Of a stretch of 64,000 bases of DNA, positions 44,054 to 52,045 are shown piece by piece (within the stretch, counting starts at the first letter, position 1; each line of letters starts with the position of its first letter). The stretch comes from Streptomyces spongiicola. GTDB taxonomy: Bacteria; Actinomycetota; Actinomycetes; Streptomycetales; Streptomycetaceae. The position numbers were made by a program, and so were the translations under genes. The DNA lies in NCBI RefSeq assembly GCF_003122365.1, contig NZ_CP029254.1:7070001-7134000 (forward strand), read 5' to 3'. A model generated the notes under the pieces. The model worked only from the letters and a program-made list of their open reading frames with translations, was not told the DNA's origin and made no database searches.

Positions 44054-44940
44054 CCAGCCGCTTCCAGTTCGTCGAGGACCATCACCGCGCCTGGGGCGTG
44101 AAGCGGTTGTGTCAGGTGCTGGAGGTCGCCCGCTCCAGCTTCTACAAGTGGCGGGCCGGCCGCGCGGCCCGCGCCGCGCGTGAACAGGCCGACGTCGCTC
44201 TCGCCGAGCGGATCAGGGCCGTGCACGCCGAATGGGACGGCACCTACGGCCGGCCCCGTATCACCGCTGATCTGCGCGAGGACGGCGAGCGCGTGAACCA
44301 CAAGCGCGTCGGACGAGTCATGCGCAAGTACGGCATCGCCGGGCTGCGGCTGCGTAAGCGCCAGGTCACCACCGTGCCCGAACCGTCCGCCGCAGCGATG
44401 CCCGACCTGCTGGGGCGCGACTTCACCGCGAGCGCACCCAACACGAAGTACGTCGGCGACATCACGTACCTGCCGGTGGGCGACGGCGAGTTCCTGTATC
44501 CGGCGACCGTGATCGACTGCTTCTCGCGGCGGCTGGTGGGCTGGTCGGTCGCCGACCACATGCGCACCTCGCTGGTCACCGACGCGCTCCGGGCCGCCGC
44601 CCGGACGCGGGGCAGCCTGGCCGGCGCCGTCTTCCACAGCGATCACGGAGCCCAGTACAGCTCCCGTGAATTCGCGGCCCTATGTACCGAGTTGGAGGTG
44701 AAGCAGTCCATGGGCGCGGTCGGGACCAGCGCGGACAACGCCCTCGCCGAGTCGTTCAACGCGACCCTCAAACGCGAGACGCTCCGTGGCGCCCGCCGCT
44801 TCGACGGGGCCCGTGCCTGCCGCCTGGCGGTCTTCCGCTGGACCACCCGCTACAACACCCGCCGACGGCACTCGGCGAACGGACAGCAGGCACCAATCGC
44901 CTACGAACAGCATTCAGCTACCCTGACGCTTGCCGCATAA
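44050..44940 (+). CDS. IS3-family transposase OrfB (DDE integrase core)
   Basis: A 296-residue transposase. The HTH_21-type segment WDGTYGRPRITADLREDGER precedes an rve integrase core with the DDE acids in YVGDITYLP, FHSDHGAQYSS and DNALAESFNATLKRE. The C-terminus RRHSANGQQAPIAYEQ is complete, so the protein looks functional. GTG start at 44050, overlapping the OrfA stop. Confidence 0.92.
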   Translation: MTSRFQFVEDHHRAWGVKRLCQVLEVARSSFYKWRAGRAARAAREQADVALAERIRAVHAEWDGTYGRPRITADLREDGERVNHKRVGRVMRKYGIAGLRLRKRQVTTVPEPSAAAMPDLLGRDFTASAPNTKYVGDITYLPVGDGEFLYPATVIDCFSRRLVGWSVADHMRTSLVTDALRAAARTRGSLAGAVFHSDHGAQYSSREFAALCTELEVKQSMGAVGTSADNALAESFNATLKRETLRGARRFDGARACRLAVFRWTTRYNTRRRHSANGQQAPIAYEQHSATLTLAA

Positions 44941-44972
44941 CGACACGAACAGGTGTCCACCCTTCGGGGTCA

Positions 44973-45246
44973 AGGCCCAAGAACTATCGGTACTCCACCT
45001 ACCGCCGGGTCGTCATCGACGCTGACACCCGTCTGGTCGTTGTGGTGGGCCGGCCGCTTGCGGGGAACCGCAACGACTGTAGGGCGTGGGAGGAGTTTGG
45101 GGCCAAGGCTGCCGTCGGCAAGATCCTCACGATCGCCGACGGCGGTTACCTGGGCACCGGACTTGTCATCCTGCACCGCCGGCAGCGTGGCCAGACCGAG
45201 CTCCCGGACTGGAAGGAGGGACACAACAAGTCCCATACGCAGGTCC
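44973..45246 (+). pseudogene. IS5-type (DDE_Tnp_4) transposase, C-terminal fragment
   Basis: Directly after the IS3 right end the frame KNYRYSTYRRVVIDADTRLV, GNRNDCRAWEEFGAKAAVGK, IADGGYLGTGLVILHRRQRG and WKEGHNKSHTQVRA matches the second half of IS5-group transposases common in Streptomyces. The first half is missing on the left, where the IS3 element now ends, and the last residues are replaced by an unrelated metK tail. It is a two-sided remnant. Confidence 0.8.
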
Positions 45247-45252
45247 GAGCCC

Positions 45253-45351
45253 GTGGCCGCCTACGGCCACTTCGGCCGCGAACTCCCCGACTTCACCTGG
45301 GAACGCACCGACCGCATCGACGCCCTCCGCGCCGCCGCCGGCCTCGCATGA
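45253..45351 (+). pseudogene. metK: 3' end of an S-adenosylmethionine synthetase gene (metK fragment)
   Basis: The frame ending VAAYGHFGRELPDFTWERTD followed by RIDALRAAAGLA and TGA matches the C-terminal end of actinobacterial methionine adenosyltransferase (AYGHFGRE..WE.TD). Only these last 32 codons or so are present. Upstream the reading frame joins the IS5 fragment. A metK copy was probably present beside one of the clusters and was removed by insertion-sequence rearrangement. Confidence 0.75.
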
Positions 45352-45359
45352 CCCCGGGG

Positions 45360-46030
45360 TCATCGCAGCCGCGGCCGGCTCCGCCTGACGTCCAACGCCG
45401 TTGGGACCTCATGCCAACGGCTCCGCCGGGCGTGCCTCTCGGGGCGCCTGCCGGGCCCGTTCGTCGTGGCTCTCAGACGGCCCAGGGCGCCGAACACGCC
45501 CGCGGCGATGAACGCCGCCGCCATCAGTGCCGACGCGCGGCTCGGCTTCGCCGACATCCAGTGGTGCAGACGGTCACAGAAGAGACCGGTGACGACGAGG
45601 AGCAGCACCGCCGTGACGACGATGTTGCCGAGCGTTTGAAGTCCGAAGACCGCCGCACCGTACAGCACGTTGCGGCTCTCGGCCGCGTCCCTGAACAACT
45701 GGCGGAACAGCGGGAACGGACGCCCGACCAGGAAGGCGCCGATCAGGCAGCCCATGAACACCATCGGCGCGTTCGGGAAGCGCGCCGCGACCCGCCTGAG
45801 CGGGCCGCGCACGATCCCGAGCGACGCCAGACCCGGATACGTCATGACGAGGCCGATCAGCCCGTACGAGGCGCCCCGAGAACCCGGAGCCACCGCCCTG
45901 ACCCTGGTCGAACTGCGGAATGCCGGTACCGGCCAGCGCCACGATCACCCCGTACACGGCCGACACGGCTGTCGCCCTGGCCGTCTGTGTCTTGGGGAAG
46001 TTGGTGGCTACCAGGGGCCGCCGTAGGCGA
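45360..46030 (-). pseudogene. Frameshifted multi-span membrane protein gene
   Basis: The minus strand encodes a membrane protein in two frames. First comes TARATAVSAVYGVIVALAGT with GIPQFDQGQGGGSGFSG; after a shift near 45890 it continues ASYGLIGLVMTYPGLASLGI, APMVFMGCLIGAFLVGRPFP and FGLQTLGNIVVTAVLLLVVT. The pattern resembles CcdA-like or thiol-transport membrane proteins, but the assignment is weak. The N-terminus is missing, and the C-terminus beyond about 45480 becomes basic non-membrane sequence, so the gene is broken at both ends. Confidence 0.5.
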
Positions 46031-46262
46031 AGTGGGTGTGGTCCTCGGATTCGGTCGTGTCCTGTGGCGAGGGCTGACTCGGTCGCTCCTCGTGCTGTTC
46101 CGTGCGGTCGGGTGCCGCGGGGCCCGTCTGCCATGTGGCGCCTCCCACATCCGGCAGCGGTGTTTCGAAGCTGCGCCAGACCCACGCCCACGCGGCGACC
46201 GCGTGGAAGCGTCTGTGGCCGATGCCCGTACCGACATCGGCCGCGATGCTTTCGTTCGTCAT
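46008..46262 (-). CDS. Small hypothetical protein downstream of the SDR
   Basis: An 84-residue frame beginning MTNESIAADVGTGIGHRRFH with an ATG five bases after the SDR stop and AGGACGG upstream. Third positions are G/C-rich as in real genes. The second half is Pro/Gln/Glu-rich and no domain is recognised. It could be a co-transcribed small protein or the surviving N-terminus of the broken membrane-protein gene that follows. Confidence 0.4.
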   Translation of the reverse strand: MTNESIAADVGTGIGHRRFHAVAAWAWVWRSFETPLPDVGGATWQTGPAAPDRTEQHEERPSQPSPQDTTESEDHTHFAYGGPW

Positions 46263-46267
46263 CGTGT

Positions 46268-47236
46268 TCACCGTCCTGTCGCCTGGGGCGGGCGCGCCGC
46301 TGGTTCGGGCGTACATGCCGGTGTGTCCGCGGGGGTGAGTCGGTAGCGCACCCCGGTCAGGTCCTGCGACAATTCCCAGAGTCGGACCTGCGCCGACACA
46401 TCCAGTGACACCCGGCTCGAGCGCGCCGGCATCGGCTTACCCCGGCTCTCGAAGAGCGCGTGCGGGCCGAGGTAGGCGCCACCCGGCACGAGGTAGTCCG
46501 TGGCGGCTCGCAGTGACGGCAGGGCTGCCTGCTCCGGAGGCTGCGCCAGCCACCGCAGGGCCGCCCCGGCCACCGGCCGCAGCAGTGCCGGCGCGTCGCC
46601 GTGCCACAGCCCGGTCGCCGACAGGCCCGGGTGCGCGGCGAGGGAGACGGTGGCTGCGCCCGCACCGGCGAGCCGGTGCTGCAGTTCCCTGGCGAACATC
46701 AGGTTCGCGAGCTTGGACCGCCCGTATGCCGTCACCGAACGCCTGCCGCTCGTCGAGCGGGCCTGCCCGTCGTCGAAGCCGGCGGTGCCGGCCCGGTGTG
46801 CCAGGCTTGTGACGGTGACGACGCGGGAGCCCGGCACATGCCGCATCAGGTCCAGCAGCAGGCCGGTGAGAGCGAAATGCCCCAGGTGGTTGACACCGAA
46901 GTGGGCCTCGAAGCCGTCCTCGGTGCGCCGGAACGGCGGGAACATCACCCCGGCGTTGTTGACGAGCAGGTCCAGGCGCTGATGTCGGCCCCGTATCTCG
47001 GCAGCCGCCTGCCGTACGGAGTCCAGCGAGGCGAGGTCGAGGCGTACTACCTCGGTGCGGCCGCCGATGCGGGCCGCGGCGGCAAGGCCCCGTTCGACGT
47101 TGCGGCAGGCGAGTACGACATGAGCCCCGCGGGCCGCGAGCGTTCGGGCCGTCTCCAGCCCGATCCCTCCGGAGCCTCCGGTGACCAGCGCGGTCCTACC
47201 GCTCTGGTCGGGAACATCTGCCGTGGACCAGTCCAT
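46268..47236 (-). CDS. Short-chain dehydrogenase/reductase (retinol-dehydrogenase-like)
   Basis: A 322-residue SDR: TALVTGGSGGIGLETARTLA binds the cofactor, LVNNAGVMFPPFRRTEDGFE and FGVNHLGHFALTG match the central strand, and TSLAHRAG...VTAYGRSKLANLMF supplies the catalytic Ser, Tyr and Lys. Length and pattern resemble the WWOX/retinol-dehydrogenase-like group common in actinobacteria, whose substrates are mostly unknown. ATG at 47236. The 220 bases upstream (47237-47456) probably hold its promoter. No link with either neighbouring cluster is evident. Confidence 0.88.
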   Translation of the reverse strand: MDWSTADVPDQSGRTALVTGGSGGIGLETARTLAARGAHVVLACRNVERGLAAAARIGGRTEVVRLDLASLDSVRQAAAEIRGRHQRLDLLVNNAGVMFPPFRRTEDGFEAHFGVNHLGHFALTGLLLDLMRHVPGSRVVTVTSLAHRAGTAGFDDGQARSTSGRRSVTAYGRSKLANLMFARELQHRLAGAGAATVSLAAHPGLSATGLWHGDAPALLRPVAGAALRWLAQPPEQAALPSLRAATDYLVPGGAYLGPHALFESRGKPMPARSSRVSLDVSAQVRLWELSQDLTGVRYRLTPADTPACTPEPAARPPQATGR

Positions 47237-47456
47237 GTCGCCTCCTCGTCGCCCGCGCAGACCGGTCCTTCATCGTCGGTACACGTGCACGAAGCGGCCA
47301 ACTTCCAGAGTGCGGACCAGTCGGCCGCCGGTCGTGTTCCACACCGTTGGCCGGTTCGCATACCGCCCCGGTCTGCAGGGCGTCTGCCTTCCGAACCGAG
47401 CCGAAAACGACGACTCCGGCTGGTTCACGGCCTGGCGTTCTTCGTCCGCGACGGGG

Positions 47457-47744
47457 TCAGGGCCGGTTGTTCTTCCCGTCGAGCCACAGCACGTCGGAAT
47501 CGTCGCGGTGAGTGCCGTCCGAACCGACGTGCTTGCCGGAGATCTTCGCGCCGTTCTTGAAGACGTGCACCAACGCCATCCCGTGGCCCCGGCCCAGACC
47601 GTGGTCTTCCTTCAGCCACTCCAGGACCGGGCCGGCCTTCAGCGTCGGGCCTTCGAAGCCGCGCTCCTTCGCCAGCTCGATGAACTGCCGGGGCGTCAGG
47701 CCCGTCTTGTCCTCGATGTTGTCCAGATAAGCCTGAAAGGACAT
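47457..47744 (-). CDS. DUF4287-type small protein
   Basis: A 95-residue protein beginning MSFQAYLDNIEDKTGLTPRQ, the typical DUF4287 opening, followed by GFEGPTLKAGPVLEWLKEDH and GRGHGMALVHVFKNG. Related domains occur in proteins of unknown function linked to DNA or cold stress. ATG at 47744 with GAGGAGCAC just before it. It stands alone, on the same strand as the SDR 220 bases downstream. Confidence 0.8.
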   Translation of the reverse strand: MSFQAYLDNIEDKTGLTPRQFIELAKERGFEGPTLKAGPVLEWLKEDHGLGRGHGMALVHVFKNGAKISGKHVGSDGTHRDDSDVLWLDGKNNRP

Positions 47745-48407
47745 GTGCTCCTCGCATTCCGATTCGTCCACACGGCCGGTGCCGACCACCTCCAGTGTGC
47801 GCGCGTGAAGGTCTGCCAGGGCCCTCGCCCGGGACTCGGCACGACCTAGCCACGTCACGGGATGTCCAGCCATCCTTCGGCAGAAATCCCGGTGCCACCG
47901 GCGTCGCCAGATCGTCCAGCGGCACGATCACCTCGGTCGTGCCGTTTCTTCTCCTGTGCTCTCACTACGCTCCCCTCCTGCGGAGTTGGCACGTGACCTG
48001 TTCAGATGTGTCCACGGCGCGTCCCATCGGAGGCGGGAAGTGAAGAAGATCCCCGTGGAAGGGTGCTAGATGTCGCGGGCAGGATCCCGGCTCCGACCAC
48101 AGGGTGAGAGCGTGCCGAGGGGACGATCCGTTACGAGGGAAACCAGAGATGGCGTACGTCGAGATGGTCTACGGCAGCCAGGCCGAGTGGGATTCCTTCC
48201 CGGCCGAGGCATGGCCCGAGGCGTCGCCAAACCGTGGAACCCACCTGCTGGAACTCCTCGGCGACCACACCGCGGCGGGAGCCGCACACCACGAAACGTC
48301 CCCGGCATTGCCGAACAGAGTGACCTCACCGCAGGAGCCTGCCGTCTCGAAAGCCTGGCAGGCCCCTCTTCAACGACCAGCCTGTCAGGATGACACCATG
48401 ATCGAAT
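47745..48407. other. Stretch without a supportable gene
   Basis: Some 660 bases. A plus-strand frame starts at ATG 48149 (reading AYVEMVYGSQAEWDSFPAEA) with reasonable codon use for about 45 codons, then loses it. It could be a fragment of a real gene but I do not recognise it. Nothing else is supported. Confidence 0.35.
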
Positions 48408-48455
48408 CTACTGCTCTGGCGACGTTCCGGAACTGGACCCGCACTGACGGATCAT
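48408..48455 (-). CDS. Tiny reading frame behind a strong ribosome-binding site
   Basis: On the minus strand AGGAGGAG stands at good distance before an ATG (48455-48453) that overlaps the stop of the extended molybdoenzyme frame as ATGA. The reading frame is only 15 codons (MIRQCGSSSGTSPEQ). It may be the first codons of a lost gene or a leader peptide. The strong initiation site right after an unstructured A/C-rich RNA is the notable point. Confidence 0.3.
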   Translation of the reverse strand: MIRQCGSSSGTSPEQ

Positions 48456-50224
48456 TCCACTCCTCCTGGTCGAAGGGTTCCGCACTGTCGTTGGGTTCGT
48501 TTGGTTCGGGTTGGTTCTTGGTTTGGTGAGTTGTGTTGGTTGGTGCTGTTTTGGTGTTTTCGGGGTGGTTTGTTGGTGGTTGGTGTTTTGGTTGTGTCGG
48601 TTGGGGTCGTGTTGTTTGTTGAGGGGTTGATTGACTGTTTGTGGGGGTGGGTGTGTTTTTTGTTTGTCTGGGTTTTTTGATGTTGTGTCAGGTTGATGGT
48701 GTGTTTTGGTGGGGTTGTGGTCGGTTGAACCACCGGGTGGTCGGTTGAACCACCGGGTTGTGCCGGTTCCAGTTTTGATCCCTGGCCGGCGGCGATCAGG
48801 CAGAGCCGGGCCATGATCTCCGCCTCGGAGAGCTGCCCGGGTTCGAGCGGGAGGACCGGTGGCGAGAACCGGGTGTAGTTGCGCACGGTGACGGTGAGCA
48901 GCAGCAGGTCGTAGTGGGGCATCTGCATCATGCGCGGCGGCGGCAGGATGACGTGGGCGCGCCGGGTGGTCTCGTTGAGGTACGGGTCGACGCAGACCAT
49001 GAAGTCCAGGCCGTCGAGGGCCCGTCCCAGGCGGGGGCCGTTGGGCGCGGACAGGACCAGGTTCCCGGCCACGCAGATCAGCGCCCTGACCTGCCCCTCG
49101 CCGGGGGTCTCCATCTCGTCGGCGAGGGTCGCGACGGGCAGTTCCCCGAGGGCCTCCGGCAGTCCCCGCACCCGGCTGTGCCAGCGGCCGGAGGTGAAGG
49201 GGCGCGGGCCCCAGGGCACTTCGAGGGTGGCGGGGCGGGTGAACATGACGCCGCCGGGCCGGTCGAGGTTGCCGGTGAGGGTGTTGAGCACGTCCACCAG
49301 GTACTGGGTGAGGGTGCCGAAGTCTGCGGTGCTGGTGCCCACGCGGGTGTAGACGGCGGCGGTGGGCGCGGAGGCGAGTTCGCGGGCGAGCCGGACGATG
49401 GTCGCGGCGGGCACCCCGGTCGCGGCGGACACGGCGTCGGGGGTGAAGGGGGCGGCGTGCTCGCGCAGTTCCCCGAGCCCCTCCGTCTCGACGCGTACGG
49501 TGGTGAGGTCCTCCGCGAACAGCGTGTGGACCATGGCGAACAGCAGCAGGGCGTCGGTGCCCGGCCGGACGAAGACGTGCTCGTCGGCGAGGTCGGCGGT
49601 GCGGGTGCGGCGCGGGTCGACGACGACGATCCGGCCGCCGCGCGCCCGGATCGCCTTCAGCCGTCCGGGGAAGTCGGGGGCGGCGCACAGCGAGCCGTGT
49701 GACTCGGCCGGGTTGGCGCCGATGACCAGCAGGTGGTCGGTGCGGTCCAGGTCGGGCACGGAGATCGCCATGGCGTTGCCGAACATGAGACCGCAGGAGA
49801 CGTGCTTGGGCATCTGGTCGATGGTGCCGGCGCTGTAGAGGTTGGTGGTGCCCAGGGACTGCGAGAGCGGGCCGCGGTAGAAGATGCCGCCCATGGTGTG
49901 GAAGGTCGGGTTGCCGAAGTAGGCGGCGACGGACTGGCGGCCGTGGTCCTCGACGACGCCTGCGAGGCCTTTCTCGACAGCTCGGAAGGCCTCGTCCCAG
50001 GTCGCCTCGCGCCACTGGTCGCCGGTGCGGATCATCGGCGTGCGCAGCCGGTCGGGGTCCTCGTCGATCCGGCCCAGGCTGGCGCCCTTGGGGCAGACGT
50101 AGCCCTTGGAGAACGGGTCGTCGGCGTCGCCGCGGACGCCGGTGACGCGGTCGTCGTCGTCGAGCTCGATCCGCAGTCCGCAGACGGCGTCGCAGACGGG
50201 GCAGGTGCGGTGCGCGGTTCTCAA
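48452..50224 (-). CDS. Molybdopterin oxidoreductase, truncated with a low-complexity tail
   Basis: A 590-residue frame of the molybdopterin oxidoreductase family. It starts at a TTG (50224) with GGAG five bases upstream and carries the N-terminal iron-sulfur motif CPVCDAVCGLRIELDDDDR...GYVCPKG, then family stretches GTIDQMPKHVSCGLMFGN and HVILPPPRMMQMPHYDLLLL. Recognisable sequence stops near LSEAEIMARLCLIAAGQG; the C-terminal cofactor-binding domain of roughly 150 residues is absent. Instead about 100 residues rich in Thr, Asn, Pro, Gln, Lys and His follow, translated from the A/C-rich tract. The enzyme is probably non-functional, broken by a rearrangement at about 48720-48780. Confidence 0.75.
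   Translation of the reverse strand: MRTAHRTCPVCDAVCGLRIELDDDDRVTGVRGDADDPFSKGYVCPKGASLGRIDEDPDRLRTPMIRTGDQWREATWDEAFRAVEKGLAGVVEDHGRQSVAAYFGNPTFHTMGGIFYRGPLSQSLGTTNLYSAGTIDQMPKHVSCGLMFGNAMAISVPDLDRTDHLLVIGANPAESHGSLCAAPDFPGRLKAIRARGGRIVVVDPRRTRTADLADEHVFVRPGTDALLLFAMVHTLFAEDLTTVRVETEGLGELREHAAPFTPDAVSAATGVPAATIVRLARELASAPTAAVYTRVGTSTADFGTLTQYLVDVLNTLTGNLDRPGGVMFTRPATLEVPWGPRPFTSGRWHSRVRGLPEALGELPVATLADEMETPGEGQVRALICVAGNLVLSAPNGPRLGRALDGLDFMVCVDPYLNETTRRAHVILPPPRMMQMPHYDLLLLTVTVRNYTRFSPPVLPLEPGQLSEAEIMARLCLIAAGQGSKLEPAQPGGSTDHPVVQPTTTPPKHTINLTQHQKTQTNKKHTHPHKQSINPSTNNTTPTDTTKTPTTNKPPRKHQNSTNQHNSPNQEPTRTKRTQRQCGTLRPGGVE
48486..48722. repeat. G/T-rich, strand-asymmetric low-complexity tract
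   Basis: For about 235 bases the plus strand is almost only G and T (GGTTGGTTCTTGGTTTGGTG and similar), so the minus-strand RNA would be A/C-rich and unstructured. Base composition is sharply unlike the rest of the window. It starts where the molybdoenzyme gene loses similarity and ends just before a strong minus-strand ribosome-binding site. Confidence 0.85.
48721..48760. repeat. 20-bp direct repeat at the edge of the G/T tract
   Basis: The unit TCGGTTGAACCACCGGGTGG is followed directly by a second copy with one change near its end. Each copy contains the partial palindrome CCACCGGGTGG. It marks the junction between the truncated molybdoenzyme gene and the G/T tract. Confidence 0.8.
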
Positions 50225-50344
50225 CGGGACTCCAGGTCGTCGGGTGGCGGATCCGTCGCGGCCGGCACGACGGACCGGGCGGTCCGACGATCGCACCGCG
50301 CCTTCGCGGGCCGCATCTTCCCGCGTGCGGTCGTGCCCGCCCGA

Positions 50345-50490
50345 CGGGCCGCCCGTACGGCCGGTGCCGCCGGTGCCGCCCGTACTCCCGGTGCCCCCGG
50401 TGCCGCCCGTACTCCCGGTGCCCCCGGTGCCGCCCGTACTCCCGGTGCCCCCGGTGCCCCCGGTGCCGCCCGTACCCCCGGTGCCGCGGC
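50345..50490. repeat. Minisatellite of 27-bp units in a divergent intergenic region
   Basis: A unit beginning CCCGTACTCCCGGTGCCCCC repeats head-to-tail three times (50379-50459), with shorter degenerate 9- and 18-bp versions on both sides built on CCGGTGCCG. It lies in the 418-bp gap between the divergent molybdoenzyme gene and the monooxygenase gene at 50643. Outside the array (50225-50344 and 50491-50642) no gene is supported; the promoters of both genes should be there. Confidence 0.85.
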
Positions 50491-50642
50491 GGCGCTGCGC
50501 AATCAAGGAGATGCCCGCCTCGGCGAGCGGGTGCGACGCTGCGAGCCATGGCCGTGGGCCAGGGTCGCAGTGCGGCGCGACATGGGCGGGTGCCCTGTGC
50601 CGCGGTGCGGCTTCATTCCAAGGCGAAGGAAACCGCGCAGCA

Positions 50643-51881
50643 ATGACCGTCACCGCGAGTGCTTCCGAACGGACCGCCGTCCCGGTACCCGAACCCGGAC
50701 TGACCCCGGACGAGGTCGTGGCCCGGGCCGAGGAGCTCGCCCGCGGGCTGATCGGCCGCCAGGCCGAGACGGAGCAGCGCGGCTTCTACGCCGAGGACAC
50801 CCATGAGGCGTTCCGCCGGGCGGGCCTGTACCGGATCCTCGTTCCACGGCGCTACGGCGGTTACGAGTTCGGTGTCGAGACCTTCATGCGCGTGGTGGTC
50901 GCCCTTTCGCGGGGCTGCCCCTCGACGGGCTGGATGTACTGCCTGGGCGCCGCCCACGCGCACGCGGTGGCCGCCCTGTTCGACGAGCGGGCGCAGTCGG
51001 AGATCTTCGCCTGCGGCGACTTCCTGTGCCCCGCGACGGTGGCTCCGAGCGGCACGGGCCGGCGCACGGCCGACGGGCGGTGGCTGATCGAGGGCACCTG
51101 GCGCTACTGCTCCGGATCGCCGTACGCCACGCACTTCCTGGGCCACACCCTGGTCGACGACGGGGACGGCGAGGTACGCCCCCTGCTGTTCGTCGCCCCG
51201 CGCGAGACGTTCAGCCGGCTCGACGACTGGGGTGCGCAGCTCGGTCTGCGGGGCAGCGGCTCGCACGGCCTCCGGATCGAGAACGGGCTGATCCCTGACC
51301 GGTTCACCCTGGACACCCACCTCAGCCAGGTGAGTGTCGCCGACGGCACCCCGGGGCGCGCCCTGCACGGCAACCCGATGTACGGGGGCGGGCCGCTGAG
51401 CTTCATGATCCTGGAGGACGCGGCGCTCGCGGTCGGCATGGCCAAGGGGGCTCTCGACGCGTACGAGGAGCTGATGAGGTCGCGGCAGACGATGTTCCCG
51501 CCCGTCGTCACCCGCTTCGAGGATCCCGACTTCCAGTACTGGTACGGCGAGGCGGCCGGTCTGGTGCTCTCCGCGGAGGCCGGCCTGCTGGGCGCGATCC
51601 GGATGTGGGACGAGGCCGCCGCTGTGGGAGGCGTCACTCCCGAGCACGAGCTGCGGGTCGCCGCGGTCTGCCGTGAGGCGGTGCGGATGAGCTGGCGCGC
51701 GGTCGAGAGGTATCTCTTCCCGACCGCCGGTTCCAGCGCCGTCCGCAACGGCGAGCGCATGGAACGGATCTGGCGCGACATGTCCATGCAGCAGAGCCAT
51801 GCCGGAATCGCCGTCTTCCTGTTCACCGCCGCCAACCGGGAACTCGCGCGCGCCCGCTTCGGTGCCGCGGGCGCCCGCTGA
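50643..51881 (+). CDS. Acyl-CoA-dehydrogenase-fold flavin monooxygenase
   Basis: A 412-residue protein of the group D flavin monooxygenase/acyl-CoA dehydrogenase superfamily: FRRAGLYRILVPRRYGGYEF, VVVALSRGCPSTGWMYCLGA, WRYCSGSPYATHFLGHTLV and LGLRGSGSHGLRIEN are typical of HsaA-like hydroxylases that take reduced flavin from a partner reductase. No flavin-reductase gene is in the window. ATG at 50643. It starts the right-hand cluster, and a homologue lies at 61248. Substrate probably an aromatic or carrier-bound intermediate. Confidence 0.83.
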   Translation: MTVTASASERTAVPVPEPGLTPDEVVARAEELARGLIGRQAETEQRGFYAEDTHEAFRRAGLYRILVPRRYGGYEFGVETFMRVVVALSRGCPSTGWMYCLGAAHAHAVAALFDERAQSEIFACGDFLCPATVAPSGTGRRTADGRWLIEGTWRYCSGSPYATHFLGHTLVDDGDGEVRPLLFVAPRETFSRLDDWGAQLGLRGSGSHGLRIENGLIPDRFTLDTHLSQVSVADGTPGRALHGNPMYGGGPLSFMILEDAALAVGMAKGALDAYEELMRSRQTMFPPVVTRFEDPDFQYWYGEAAGLVLSAEAGLLGAIRMWDEAAAVGGVTPEHELRVAAVCREAVRMSWRAVERYLFPTAGSSAVRNGERMERIWRDMSMQQSHAGIAVFLFTAANRELARARFGAAGAR

Positions 51882-52045
51882 GTTCCCCGGCCGCCCGCCC
51901 GGACGGCGCGGCGGCCGGGGGCAGCACACCAGGAGATGCGCCGCGGTGAGCCGGGGCGCGACGATCGGCTCCTCTGGAGCCGATCACCTGATTGCAGACC
52001 AGACCAGAATTCCACCCCATAGCGGGGAATTTCGAGGAGGTACCC

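Larger units (their letters stand above)
43645..44972 (+). mobile_element. Complete IS3-family insertion sequence
   Basis: About 1.33 kb with two overlapping transposase frames (orfA, orfB). The ends are imperfect inverted repeats: left TGTCCCCGAGTGGTGGACAC and right, read inward, TGACCCCGAAGGGTGGACAC, giving TG...CA termini. No target duplication is visible at the flanks (ACC on the left, AGG on the right), which suggests a deletion next to one end after insertion. A decayed relative lies at 14983-15405. Confidence 0.85.

Noticed and set aside
43645..44972. 3-bp target-site duplication of the IS3 element
   Set aside because: Flanking bases ACC and AGG do not match, so no duplication can be claimed.
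48149..48529. Plus-strand frame starting AYVEMVYGSQ
   Set aside because: Codon use looks real for about 45 codons only, then the frame runs into the low-complexity tract. No family recognised.
50345..50490. Repeat array as a CRISPR
   Set aside because: Units are directly contiguous with no unique spacers, and no cas genes are present.
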